A stretch of 64,000 nt of DNA, taken from contig JACOUS010000010.1 of assembly GCA_016177735.1 (NCBI GenBank), forward strand, positions 1 through 64,000, read 5' to 3'. The position numbers were made by a program, and so were the translations under genes. The number at the start of each line of letters is the position of its first letter. Within the stretch, counting starts at the first letter, position 1. The stretch is from Ignavibacteriales bacterium. Its GTDB lineage: Bacteria; Bacteroidota; Ignavibacteria; Ignavibacteriales; Melioribacteraceae. Under the pieces are notes generated by a model. That model searched no databases. It was not told the origin of the DNA and saw only the letters and a list, made by a program, of their open reading frames with translations. Positions 26,439 to 34,579 of the stretch are shown here, in pieces.

Positions 26439-27098
26439 TTATGCTTCAACCGGCAATCCTTTTGCACGCCAGGAATTTACATCTTCTTTTAAGATGACAA
26501 CATTAAATCCGTTCTGAGATAAAATCTTTGCGGCTTCGGCGGCAAGAACACAATATGGTCCTCTGCAATACGCAACGATATCTTTAACTGCAGAAAGCTC
26601 ATTCATTTTTTCTTTCAGTTCTTTTAATGGCATCGAAATGGCGTTTGGAATATGTCCGCTTAAATATTCTGTTCGGGGTCTAACATCTATTAATGTAACA
26701 TCATCTTTTTTTAGTTTGTCCCACAATTCGGGAGGGGAAATTGGTTCAAGTGCAGTTCGTTCCTCAAAAAAGAGCCGTGCTGTTTCTCTGATTTCCGATG
26801 CACTTTTTTCGGATAAGTTTTGCAGACTTCTCCAGCATTTAACAACTTCATCATTTGCGAGTGCGTACACGACGCGCACACCCTCTTTTCTACTTGTAAC
26901 GATTTTGGCATTCTTCAAAATTTGCAGATGCCGTGATGTGTTTGCAAAATTCATATTTGTTTCGTGTGCAAGTGTATCAACATCGCGTCCGCCTTGCGAA
27001 AGTATGTCAATCAACTCAAGCCGTTTAGGGCTTGCAAAAGCATTTGCAATCATTGCGAACTGATGAAATGTTAAATCCTTAAACTCTCTTCCGGTCAT
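26439..27098 (-). CDS. ArsR-family regulator fused to rhodanese domain
   Basis: A 219-residue fusion. Residues about 10-95 form an ArsR winged-helix domain (FASPKRLELIDILSQGGRDV; NFANTSRHLQILKNAKIV; GVRVVYALAND). Residues about 115-219 are a rhodanese domain (VTLIDVRPRTEYLSGHIPNA) with the active-site loop AYCRGPYC; Cys178 is the expected persulfide carrier and Cys183 a second thiol. This fusion is known for regulators that respond to sulfane sulfur. It is the first gene of the minus-strand operon and has a perfect inverted repeat 20-45 bp upstream, so autoregulation and control of the SQR-like, DsrE and hemoglobin genes is likely. Confidence 0.92.
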   Translation of the reverse strand: MTGREFKDLTFHQFAMIANAFASPKRLELIDILSQGGRDVDTLAHETNMNFANTSRHLQILKNAKIVTSRKEGVRVVYALANDEVVKCWRSLQNLSEKSASEIRETARLFFEERTALEPISPPELWDKLKKDDVTLIDVRPRTEYLSGHIPNAISMPLKELKEKMNELSAVKDIVAYCRGPYCVLAAEAAKILSQNGFNVVILKEDVNSWRAKGLPVEA

Positions 27099-27117
27099 AA
27101 AATATTCCGTTTGATAA

Positions 27118-27143
27118 ATTATTCAATTACTCAATTGAATAAT
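27118..27143. promoter_or_regulatory. Perfect inverted repeat upstream of ArsR-rhodanese gene (probable operator)
   Basis: ATTATTCAATT, spacer ACTC, AATTGAATAAT: 11-bp arms, perfect. It lies 20-45 bp upstream of the regulator's ATG (27098, minus strand). ArsR/SmtB operators are commonly such AT-rich, TTCAA/TTGAA-containing palindromes, so the regulator is probably its ligand. It also faces the divergent cmk gene 200 bp away. Confidence 0.75.
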
Positions 27144-27347
27144 AGTGAAAGGCTTCGAATTTTGCAAATATTGCTAAGATTTTATTTCACAGATAGAAAT
27201 TTTTATCAAAGAACTTTTACACTTCACAGAGATTATTAATAGGCAGAGAATTGTATTATTTGAAATAATTTTGCGTGAAGATTTATGGTATAGAAAATTT
27301 GGGTTTAATTTGCAGCCACACCTTAATTTTTCTATTTTTGCAAGCCA

Positions 27348-28025
27348 ATGTTGAAGAAAATAATCATCGCAATAGACGGACCGGCTGGTTCGGGTAAAAG
27401 TACAGCCGCTAAAAATATAGCAGAAAAGCTGGGCTTTACTTATTTGGATACCGGCGCAATGTATCGTGCAATTACTTTTTTGGCTCTCCAAAAAGGAATT
27501 GCAGACGATGTTAATTCTGTTATCGAACTGGCACGTAAAATTTCGCTGAAGCTGAAATTTGAAAACGGAATTACCCGCGTTTTTGTTGACGGAATTGAAG
27601 TTACCGAAGAAATCAGAAAACCTGAAATAAATTCCAAAGTGAGCGACATCAGCAAAATTCCCGAAGTTCGTGCCGAGATGGTTAAGATTCAGAAACGAAT
27701 GGGCAGTGAAGGGAATATTATTGCCGAAGGAAGAGATGTTACTACTGTTGTTTTCCCTGATGCAGATTTTAAAATATTTATGACCGCAACTTTGGAAGAA
27801 CGGGTGAGAAGAAGATTCAAAGAATTTCAGGAAAAAAATGTTCAGATTAGTTTTGATGAAGTGAAAGCAAATTTGCAAATGAGAGATGAAATAGACAGCA
27901 ATCGCACTGTTAGTCCCTTAAAGAAAGCGGATGATGCACTTGAGTTTGACAATTCAAAAATAGGCATAGAAGAAGAATTAAATATACTTCTCGATAAGAT
28001 CGAGGAGATACGGAAAAAAGTTTAG
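27348..28025 (+). CDS. cmk: Cytidylate kinase
   Basis: A 225-residue (d)CMP kinase with the P-loop IAIDGPAGSGKSTAAKN at the start, the nucleotide-monophosphate site YLDTGAMYRAITFLAL, IIAEGRDVTTVVFPDADFKIF and the LID region with RRRFKEFQ. It phosphorylates CMP and dCMP in pyrimidine salvage and nucleotide recycling. Length matches the family. It directly precedes rpsA, a very common bacterial gene order (cmk-rpsA), separated by 101 bp with a strong SD for rpsA. Confidence 0.97.
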   Translation: MLKKIIIAIDGPAGSGKSTAAKNIAEKLGFTYLDTGAMYRAITFLALQKGIADDVNSVIELARKISLKLKFENGITRVFVDGIEVTEEIRKPEINSKVSDISKIPEVRAEMVKIQKRMGSEGNIIAEGRDVTTVVFPDADFKIFMTATLEERVRRRFKEFQEKNVQISFDEVKANLQMRDEIDSNRTVSPLKKADDALEFDNSKIGIEEELNILLDKIEEIRKKV

Positions 28026-28126
28026 CTGCCATCGCTAAATAACTAATGTATAATTAAATGTAATACTGCTTTTACTTTTTTTTGATGGCTGAAAAGAAAA
28101 GCAGAAATATTTTTTAAGGAGGACAG

Positions 28127-29959
28127 ATGTCCGATAGAGAAAAAGGTACTGTGAAAAAAGTATCAGACACGGGCAGATTCATAAATTCCGACGAATATTC
28201 TGTTGAAGAGCTCGAATCACTTTCTAAACTTTATTCCGAATCATTTCGTGATATTAAAGAAGGCGAGATAATTCCAGGAACAATAGTAGGCATCAGCGGC
28301 GAAAATGTTGTTGTTGATGTCGGCTTCAAATCGGACGGATCAATTTCAAGATCCGAATTCAATTCCACGGAAGAAATTAAAATCGGTACCAAGATTGACA
28401 TCGTTATTGAAAGTGTTGAAGATGAAGAAGGCAATTTAGTTCTCAGTAAGAAACGTGCAGACTTCCTGAAAATTTGGGGAAGAGTTATGGATGCTTTCGA
28501 AAATGAAAAAGTTATTTCAGGAAAAATTCTTAAAAGAATTAAAGGCGGTATGGTTGTTGATTTAATGGGCATCGAAGCATTCTTGCCCGGTTCGCAAATT
28601 GATATCCGTCCGGTACGCGATTTTGATGCATTCGTCGGTCAAACGATGGATTTCAAAATCGTTAAAGTTAACATCCCAACCGAAAATGTTGTTGTATCTC
28701 ATAAAGTATTGATTGAAGAAACAATCTCCGATCAACGCAAAGAAATTCTTGATAAACTCGAGAAAGGACAAATACTTGAAGGAACTGTTAAAGCAATTAC
28801 AGACTTCGGTGTGTTTGTTGATCTTGGCGGTGTTGACGGATTGATTCACATTACGGATTTAAGCTGGGGCAGAATTAATCATCCGAGCGAAGTTGTTAAG
28901 CTTGATGAAAAAATCAAAGTTGTTGTTACGGATTATGATAAAGAGAAGAAGAGAATTTCACTCAGCTTGAAACAGCTTCTTTCGCATCCGTGGGAAAATA
29001 TTGATACTAAATATAAGATAGGTGATAAAGTTGCCGGACGCGTTGTATCGCTTACGGATTACGGTGCTTTCATTGAAATCGAAAAAGGTATTGAAGGTTT
29101 GATTCACATTTCCGAAATGAGCTGGACACAGCACATTAATCATCCTTCGCAATTTGTTTCGATGGGGCAAGTTGTTGAAGCTGTAATTTTAAGTTTGGAT
29201 CGTGACGAAAAGAAAATTTCTCTCGGCATGAAACAATTGACACCCGATCCGTGGCAAGACCTTCTCAAAAAATATCCGGTTGGTTCACAGCATTCAGGTG
29301 TTGCGCGCAACTTGACTAACTTCGGCGTGTTTGTTGAGCTTGAGCCCGGTATTGACGGACTTGTTCACATTTCCGATTTATCGTGGACAAAGAAAATCCG
29401 CCACCCCGGTGAAGTTGTAAAGAAGGGCGAGAAGATTGATGTAGTTGTTCTCGGCGTTGATACAGCTTCAAGAAAAATTTCTTTGGGACACAAACAAATT
29501 AATTCAAACCCATGGGATCATTTTGAAAAAGAATATGCAGTAGGAAAGAGCACCGAAGGCAAAGTAGTTCGTATTATTGAAAAAGGATTAATTACCGAAC
29601 TTCCGCTTAGTGTTGACGGATTCATTCCCTCTACACAATTGTCAACATCCAAGATTAAAAATCTTTCATTCTGCTTCCCGGTGGGAACAAAACTCGAACT
29701 GAAAGTTGTTGAGTTCGATAAAGAAAATAAGAAGATCGTTCTCAGCGCGCTTGCAGAATTTAAAGACAAATCCGATGATGATATTAACCAGTTCATCAAT
29801 CAGCACAAACTCGAAAAAGTAAGTGTTAATGATATCAGGCAAGCAGACGCCGGTAAATTCGATTCGTCTGATTTCAATCTTTACGATAAAGTTGTTTCTC
29901 AACCTTCGGCACCGGCGGCTGTTGAAACAGAAAAGAAAGAAGAAACACAAAGCGAATAA
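28127..29959 (+). CDS. rpsA: 30S ribosomal protein S1
   Basis: A 610-residue S1 protein with six S1 RNA-binding motifs: EGEIIPGTIVGISGENVVVD, then KVISGKILKRIKGGMVVD, ILEGTVKAITDFGVFVDLG, VAGRVVSLTDYGAFIEIE, SGVARNLTNFGVFVELEPG and TEGKVVRIIEKGLI. The middle domains carry the VDGLIHITDLSW / ISEMSW motif. It binds mRNA and supports initiation, important in a genome where many starts lack an SD. The acidic, Gln/Glu-rich C-terminal tail lacks structure. It has a strong SD (AAGGAGG) and a downstream intrinsic terminator. Confidence 0.97.
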   Translation: MSDREKGTVKKVSDTGRFINSDEYSVEELESLSKLYSESFRDIKEGEIIPGTIVGISGENVVVDVGFKSDGSISRSEFNSTEEIKIGTKIDIVIESVEDEEGNLVLSKKRADFLKIWGRVMDAFENEKVISGKILKRIKGGMVVDLMGIEAFLPGSQIDIRPVRDFDAFVGQTMDFKIVKVNIPTENVVVSHKVLIEETISDQRKEILDKLEKGQILEGTVKAITDFGVFVDLGGVDGLIHITDLSWGRINHPSEVVKLDEKIKVVVTDYDKEKKRISLSLKQLLSHPWENIDTKYKIGDKVAGRVVSLTDYGAFIEIEKGIEGLIHISEMSWTQHINHPSQFVSMGQVVEAVILSLDRDEKKISLGMKQLTPDPWQDLLKKYPVGSQHSGVARNLTNFGVFVELEPGIDGLVHISDLSWTKKIRHPGEVVKKGEKIDVVVLGVDTASRKISLGHKQINSNPWDHFEKEYAVGKSTEGKVVRIIEKGLITELPLSVDGFIPSTQLSTSKIKNLSFCFPVGTKLELKVVEFDKENKKIVLSALAEFKDKSDDDINQFINQHKLEKVSVNDIRQADAGKFDSSDFNLYDKVVSQPSAPAAVETEKKEETQSE

Positions 29960-29997
29960 GCTTTATTCAAGAAGCTTTTAGCTTACATAAAAATATT

Positions 29998-30048
29998 CGG
30001 GCTGTATTTAATTCAGATTTTGTTGAATTCAGATGCAGCCCGTTTTGT
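29998..30048 (+). terminator. Intrinsic terminator after rpsA
   Basis: CGGGCTG (29998-30004) pairs with CAGCCCG (30036-30042); within the loop, AATTCA and TGAATT pair again. A TTTTGTT stretch follows. Confidence 0.8.
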
Positions 30049-30110
30049 TAATTGTGTGTTGTGGATGGTTAGTAGAAGATAATTTTTTTTGATGGGTAAA
30101 GTATGAACAA

Positions 30111-30163
30111 GTACGAAGTACGATTTACGAAGTACGAAAAATAATTACGAATTACGATTTACA
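30111..30163. repeat. TACGAAGTACGA-type dispersed repeat
   Basis: Upstream of mtaB lies a run of near-identical words: GTACGAAGTACGATTTACGA, AGTACGAAAAATAATTACGA, ATTACGATTTAC. A reverse-complement relative is at 38091-38139. The following 30180-30240 carries CTCGAAAC-type words. Together these occupy most of the space before mtaB. Confidence 0.6.
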
Positions 30164-30179
30164 AAACGAACAACAAAAA

Positions 30180-30240
30180 CACTGAACTATAAACACAAAC
30201 TCGAAGAAACACTAAACTATAAACACGAAACTCGAAACAA
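30180..30240. repeat. Duplicated 'aaacactaaactataaacac...actcgaa' segment
   Basis: Two imperfect direct copies: AACACTGAACTATAAACACA followed by AACTCGAAG, then AACACTAAACTATAAACACG followed by AAACTCGAAAC. It ends at the mtaB start codon and related words appear at 9244-9271. Confidence 0.55.
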
Positions 30241-30243
30241 AAA

Positions 30244-31623
30244 ATGTCCAAAGTAGCATTTTATACACTCGGCTGTAAATTAAATTTTGCAGAGACTTCA
30301 ACAATCGGAGAACAATTTTTACAGAACGGTTTTGAGATTGTTGATTACAATGATTCTGCCGATGTTTATGTTATCAACACATGTACCGTTACGGAAAATG
30401 CTGAGAAGGAATGCCGCCAGATAGTACGCCGCGCTTTGCGTAATAATCCAAACGGATATGTTGTAGTTACCGGATGCTATGCACAGCTTCGTCCGGGTGA
30501 GATTGCAAGGATTGAAGGAGTTGATACTGTACTTGGCAGTAACGAAAAATTTAGTCTCTTTTCTTATATAGATGATTTTGAAAAGAAAGAACTTTCGTGT
30601 ATTCATGTTTCGCCTACTGAAGAATTGAATTCGTTTAATCCATCTTTTTCTACCGAAGCCGACGACCGCACACGTGCATTCTTTAAAATTCAGGACGGCT
30701 GTGATTACAAATGTACGTTCTGTACAATTCCGCTTGCACGCGGTAAAAGTAGAAGTGCAGACCCGGCAGAAGTTGTAAAAGAGTTTAAAGAATTGTTAAA
30801 AGCCGGATACAAAGAAATTATTTTAACCGGCGTGAATGTAGGCGATTATTACAGCACATCGAATCTTACTCTTGCTCATGATCTTAATCTTGATCAAGAA
30901 CGTGAACAAGAACAGCGAATTAATTTGTATCGTTTATTAAACATGATGCTGCGCGTTGAAGGCGATTACCGCATTCGCATCAGTTCTATCGAACCGAATT
31001 TGTTGACGGATGATATACTTTCGCTTGCGGCAAACGATGAAAGACTTTGCAATCATTTTCATATTCCACTGCAGAGCGGCAGCAAAAAAATTTTGCGGCT
31101 GATGCAAAGAAGATATAAAGCGGATGATTACAAAGAATTAATTTTCAAAACTGCCGATAGAATAAAAGATGCCGGCATTGGTGTGGATGTAATAGTAGGT
31201 TTCCCCGGAGAAACTGAAGATGATTTTCTTGAAACGTACAATTTTTTGAAAGGACTCCCGATTTCGTATCTGCATGTGTTCACTTATTCCGAGCGACCGA
31301 GTACAAAAGCAATTGATATGCCCGGTCATGTTGATCTAGCCGAACGGAAAAAAAGAAATAACATGCTTCGAATACTCAGCGAGAAAAAGAAGAATGAGTT
31401 TTACAGAAAAATGCTTGGCAAAGAATTGACCGTACTTTTTGAGCATGAAAATTTGGATGGATTTATGAAGGGATTTTCCTCAAATTATGTGCGTGTAAAA
31501 ATTCCTTTTGATAAAGATTACGTTAATCAGTTCATGAAAGTAAAAATTACGGAGGTTGATGGGAACATTTGTACTGCTGAAAAATATTTAGTTAACGAAT
31601 CGTTCAACATCACAGCGGATTAA
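30244..31623 (+). CDS. mtaB: tRNA t6A37 methylthiotransferase MtaB
   Basis: A 459-residue radical-SAM enzyme. The N-terminal methylthiotransferase domain has three conserved Cys (TLGCKLN, VINTCTVTENAEKEC, VVTGCYAQ) for one iron-sulfur cluster. The radical-SAM motif is CDYKCTFCTIP with RGKSRS next to it. The C-terminal part is TRAM-like. KLNFAETSTI and the CTVT pattern place it with MtaB rather than MiaB or RimO. It converts t6A37 to ms2t6A37 in tRNAs decoding ANN codons. Repeats occupy the region up to the ATG, and no SD is visible. Confidence 0.93.
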   Translation: MSKVAFYTLGCKLNFAETSTIGEQFLQNGFEIVDYNDSADVYVINTCTVTENAEKECRQIVRRALRNNPNGYVVVTGCYAQLRPGEIARIEGVDTVLGSNEKFSLFSYIDDFEKKELSCIHVSPTEELNSFNPSFSTEADDRTRAFFKIQDGCDYKCTFCTIPLARGKSRSADPAEVVKEFKELLKAGYKEIILTGVNVGDYYSTSNLTLAHDLNLDQEREQEQRINLYRLLNMMLRVEGDYRIRISSIEPNLLTDDILSLAANDERLCNHFHIPLQSGSKKILRLMQRRYKADDYKELIFKTADRIKDAGIGVDVIVGFPGETEDDFLETYNFLKGLPISYLHVFTYSERPSTKAIDMPGHVDLAERKKRNNMLRILSEKKKNEFYRKMLGKELTVLFEHENLDGFMKGFSSNYVRVKIPFDKDYVNQFMKVKITEVDGNICTAEKYLVNESFNITAD

Positions 31624-31626
31624 ATC

Positions 31627-32394
31627 ATGAAAAAAATATTCTTACTCGTAGTTTTGTTCTCGTCAATTATTTTTTCGCAAGAAAATCCAATCAAAAGTAT
31701 TATCGAACTAAAACAACAAGTCGCTTATCTCAGAGATTCTCTCAACCAAAATCCAGCGTCTGTTATCCAGAATCCTGTATCGAGTATCCAGCATCCAGTA
31801 TCCAATACCCGGAAAAAAAATGCAGGACTTGCAATTTTGTATTCATTAGTTTTGCCAGGCATGGGTGAATTATACGCCGGTTCGTACGAAAGCGGAAAAT
31901 ATTTTACAATTGCAGACGGCATTTTGTGGGGCGTGTTTGCCGGTTTCAACATTTACGGCAATTGGCAAGAAGATAATTATAAATCATTCGCACAATCGAG
32001 AGGCGGCGTTAGCAGCGATGGAAAAGATGAAGAGTACTATGCCAACATCGGCATCTATCAAAACATTGATGACTACAACACGGAACGAGAACTGAACAGA
32101 GAATATTCTAAAGTTTATAAAACATCAACTCATTATTGGCAATGGGCGGGCAACGATGAACGGAAAGAATACCGCTCGATGTGGTCTTCGAGTGAATCGG
32201 CATACAACAATGTTCGTTTTGCAGTAGGCGCGTTAATTCTTAATAGAATAGTCAGTGCAATCAATGCCGTGCGGCTCGTTTCGGCATACAATAAAAATTT
32301 AACCGAGCAGATCGGATGGAATGTTTCTTTCGGAGTTGAGAACACTGCAACATTGCCGTCTTCATTTACCGTTAACTTTGTAAAATCTTTTTGA
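31627..32394 (+). CDS. Signal-peptide protein with membrane region (DUF5683-like), containing a repeat-derived linker
   Basis: A 255-residue protein: signal peptide (MKKIFLLVVLFSSIIFSQ), a short coiled segment (SIIELKQQVAYLRDSL), then a linker at residues 41-60 of repeats reading QNPASVIQNPVSSIQHPVSN, then NAGLAILYSLVLPGMGELYAGSYESGKYF. The last motif resembles the 'SLxLPGxGQxY' entry of DUF5683/TM2-like proteins common in Bacteroidota. The linker DNA (31747-31806) is made of ATCCAG(T/C)ATC words that also form an intergenic repeat at 24201-24284, so the linker seems to have come from a non-coding repeat. Function unknown. Confidence 0.75.
   Translation: MKKIFLLVVLFSSIIFSQENPIKSIIELKQQVAYLRDSLNQNPASVIQNPVSSIQHPVSNTRKKNAGLAILYSLVLPGMGELYAGSYESGKYFTIADGILWGVFAGFNIYGNWQEDNYKSFAQSRGGVSSDGKDEEYYANIGIYQNIDDYNTERELNREYSKVYKTSTHYWQWAGNDERKEYRSMWSSSESAYNNVRFAVGALILNRIVSAINAVRLVSAYNKNLTEQIGWNVSFGVENTATLPSSFTVNFVKSF
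31747..31806. repeat. ATCCAGTATC-type repeat embedded in a coding region
   Basis: Words TTATCCAGAATCCTGTATCG, AGTATCCAGCATCC and AGTATCCAATACCC lie in frame and encode residues 41-60 of the surrounding gene. They match the intergenic run at 24201-24284 on the opposite strand. Confidence 0.65.
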
Positions 32395-32413
32395 TACTCT
32401 TCAAAGTTTTTAT

Positions 32414-32441
32414 AAGCCCTTCCTTTGGGATGGGCTTCAAT
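32414..32441 (+). terminator. Probable intrinsic terminator
   Basis: AAGCCCTTCC (32414-32423), loop TTTG, GGATGGGCTT (32428-32437) with one mismatch, followed by CAATTTT. It ends the preceding gene and overlaps the TTG at 32425, arguing against that codon as the truA start. Confidence 0.6.
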
Positions 32442-32478
32442 TTTCCTAAGTTTGATTCAAACAAAAAATCTCTCTCGC

Positions 32479-33213
32479 TTGAACAATTACAAACTCACAA
32501 TCCAATACGACGGCACAAATTATGCCGGCTGGCAGATGCAGAATAATGCCGAAACTGTACAGCAGAAAATTATCGAAGCAATTGAAGTAATAACAAAAGA
32601 AAAAGTGAACTTGAACGGCTCGGGCAGAACAGATGCCGGTGTACACGCGCTCGGTCAGACAGCAAATTTTAGAACGGAACTTGAACATGATTTAAGGCGG
32701 TTCAAATATTCTTTGAACGCCGTACTTCCGAATGATATTTCCGTAACAGAGATTATAAAAGTTGATGAATCGTTTCATGCGAGGTTTGACGCTAAGAGCA
32801 GAAGTTACATTTACGTTTTCTCGCATCGCAAATCTCCATTCTTTCAAAAATATTCTTATCTTTATCCGCCGGTTGCGCAAATTAATTTTGAGAAAATGAA
32901 CAGGCTGAGCAGACATTTAATCGGCGAACATGATTTCACTTCCTTTTCTAAAAAGAATAATGAGATTGAAGATAAAAAGTGTACGGTGAAAGAAATTTTT
33001 TGGCGTACAAACAGAGAGCGTACAATCTTTTACATAACGGCAAATCGTTTTTTACACGGGATGGTTCGAACAATAATAGGAACATTAATCTATGCCGCAG
33101 AAAATAATTTGGGCGGAGAATATCTGACCGAAGTTTTTGAAAACAAAGACAGAACAGCGGCAGAAGAATCCGTTCCGGCAAAAGGTTTATTTTTATATAA
33201 AGTGAGGTACTAA
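32479..33213 (+). CDS. truA: tRNA pseudouridine synthase A
   Basis: A 244-residue TruA: YKLTIQYDGTNYAGWQMQ at the N-terminus, the catalytic loop NGSGRTDAGVHALGQ with the essential Asp in RTDAGVHA, FHARFDAKSRSYIYV, and the C-terminal FLHGMVRTIIGTLI. It isomerises U38-U40 in the anticodon stem. An upstream in-frame TTG (32425) would add 18 residues but falls within a terminator hairpin; TTG 32479 gives the normal family length. Neither start has a good SD. The next gene follows after 2 bp. Confidence 0.93.
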   Translation: MNNYKLTIQYDGTNYAGWQMQNNAETVQQKIIEAIEVITKEKVNLNGSGRTDAGVHALGQTANFRTELEHDLRRFKYSLNAVLPNDISVTEIIKVDESFHARFDAKSRSYIYVFSHRKSPFFQKYSYLYPPVAQINFEKMNRLSRHLIGEHDFTSFSKKNNEIEDKKCTVKEIFWRTNRERTIFYITANRFLHGMVRTIIGTLIYAAENNLGGEYLTEVFENKDRTAAEESVPAKGLFLYKVRY

Positions 33214-33215
33214 AC

Positions 33216-33965
33216 ATGATTGATCTTTCAAATAAAGTTACAATTGTTACCGGCGGTTCGCGCGGAATAGGTGAAGCTTGCGTTAAATATTTTGCAAAGG
33301 CTAACTCGAAAGTTACGTTCACTTATAAAAGTGCAAAAGCCAACGCAGAAAAATTGGAGAAAGAATTTCCGGGCAGAGTAAAAGCGTATCGCACCGATAT
33401 GGAATCCGAACAAGAAATTTTTAACATGGTCGAACAAACGGCAAAAGAGTTCGGCAGAATTGATATACTTGTTCACAACGCCGGAATTTGGAACGACGGC
33501 ACACTCGAAAAGACGTCGCTTGATCATTGGAATGAATTAATGAGGGTGAATCTCACATCGACATTTTTATTTTGCAAAGCGGTAACACCGTACATGAAAA
33601 AAAATAATTTCGGTAGAATGATTTTGGTCTCGTCAACTGCGGGTCAGCGCGGCGAAGCGTTTCATTCGCATTATGCCGCTTCAAAAGGCGGGGTAATTTC
33701 GTTCACAAAATCTCTTGCTGTCGAATTGGCGCCGTTCAATATAACTGTAAATTCCGTTGCGCCAGGCTGGGTCGATACCGATATGAATAATGAAGTATTC
33801 GCAGATCCCGAATTCAAAGAAAACGCACGCAAAGGAATTCCGGTCGGAAGAATTCCAACTCCCGAAGATATTGCCGGACCGATATTGTTTCTCGCATCGG
33901 ATCTTGCACGACATATTAATGGAGAAATATTAAATGTTAACGGCGGCAGTGTTCTCTGCGGATAA
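33216..33965 (+). CDS. Short-chain dehydrogenase/reductase, FabG-like
   Basis: A 249-residue SDR. The cofactor motif is VTGGSRGIGEA; NAGIWNDGT is the NNAG-type structural motif; the catalytic residues are Ser in ILVSSTAGQRG and the YxxxK in HYAASKGG; VAPGWVDTDM follows. NADP(H) preference is suggested by Lys/Arg-rich residues after strand 2 (TYKSAKANAEKLEKE). The most similar family is 3-oxoacyl-ACP reductase, but SDR substrates are hard to infer. It is likely co-transcribed with truA. Confidence 0.9.
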   Translation: MIDLSNKVTIVTGGSRGIGEACVKYFAKANSKVTFTYKSAKANAEKLEKEFPGRVKAYRTDMESEQEIFNMVEQTAKEFGRIDILVHNAGIWNDGTLEKTSLDHWNELMRVNLTSTFLFCKAVTPYMKKNNFGRMILVSSTAGQRGEAFHSHYAASKGGVISFTKSLAVELAPFNITVNSVAPGWVDTDMNNEVFADPEFKENARKGIPVGRIPTPEDIAGPILFLASDLARHINGEILNVNGGSVLCG

Positions 33966-34051
33966 TATTTTTATTACTCTTTTAATTTGTCACTAGGCAC
34001 TTTGTTGCTTTGTAACTGTTAATCTTTTACCATAATGAACAAGAAAAGTCG

Positions 34052-34507
34052 ATGGAATTTTTATCCGGTCTGCATTCGAAAGTAATTCATTTCCCGATAG
34101 CATTTTTCATTCTCTACTTTTTGTTTGAGACTTCGGGGATAATTTTGAAAAAAGACTTTCTTGCCAAATCTGCTTTTATTGTTCTCGCGCTCGGAGTGAT
34201 TTTTTCTGTGCTGTCCGTGCTTACCGGCAATCAAGCATTCGAAGTTGTTAAAACTTCTTTGCAAAAGAACGAATTGACTTCATTGATCGAACGGCACGAA
34301 CAGTTGGCAACAGTAACTTTGTGGTATTTTTTCTTAATGTTAATTTCCAGAACGTACCTAACTGTGAAGAAAAAATTTGAAGGCAATATTAGATATGCTT
34401 TCATTTTGTTTGGCTTGATCGGTTGTGTATTGATTTATATAACCGGAATTTACGGCGGCGAGCTTGTTTACAAGTATGGAGTGGGCACCGGGTTGTTTGG
34501 TAAGTAG
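34052..34507 (+). CDS. DUF2231 membrane protein
   Basis: A 151-residue protein with four predicted membrane helices (VIHFPIAFFILYFLFETSG; AFIVLALGVIFSVLSVLTG; TVTLWYFFLMLISRTYL; AFILFGLIGCVLIYITGIYGGELVY). The LHSKVIHFPIAFF opening and the GxxGGELVY(K)YGVG ending are typical of DUF2231. Conserved His residues (one in HFPIA, one in RHEQLA) suggest heme or metal contact, but no function has been assigned. Confidence 0.8.
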   Translation: MEFLSGLHSKVIHFPIAFFILYFLFETSGIILKKDFLAKSAFIVLALGVIFSVLSVLTGNQAFEVVKTSLQKNELTSLIERHEQLATVTLWYFFLMLISRTYLTVKKKFEGNIRYAFILFGLIGCVLIYITGIYGGELVYKYGVGTGLFGK

Positions 34508-34579
34508 CGAAGCATGCATGGAAAAGATGCAAAGAGAATAGAAACGTAAAACAATTCTATTTTGGGAGGACCATTATTA

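Noticed and set aside
27174-27878. Antisense frame of 234 codons opposite cmk
   Set aside because: cmk has all diagnostic motifs; the antisense translation has no domain and an abnormal Phe/Cys/Ser composition.
32425-32478. Upstream TTG start for truA
   Set aside because: It would begin inside a terminator hairpin and add 18 residues not found in TruA proteins.
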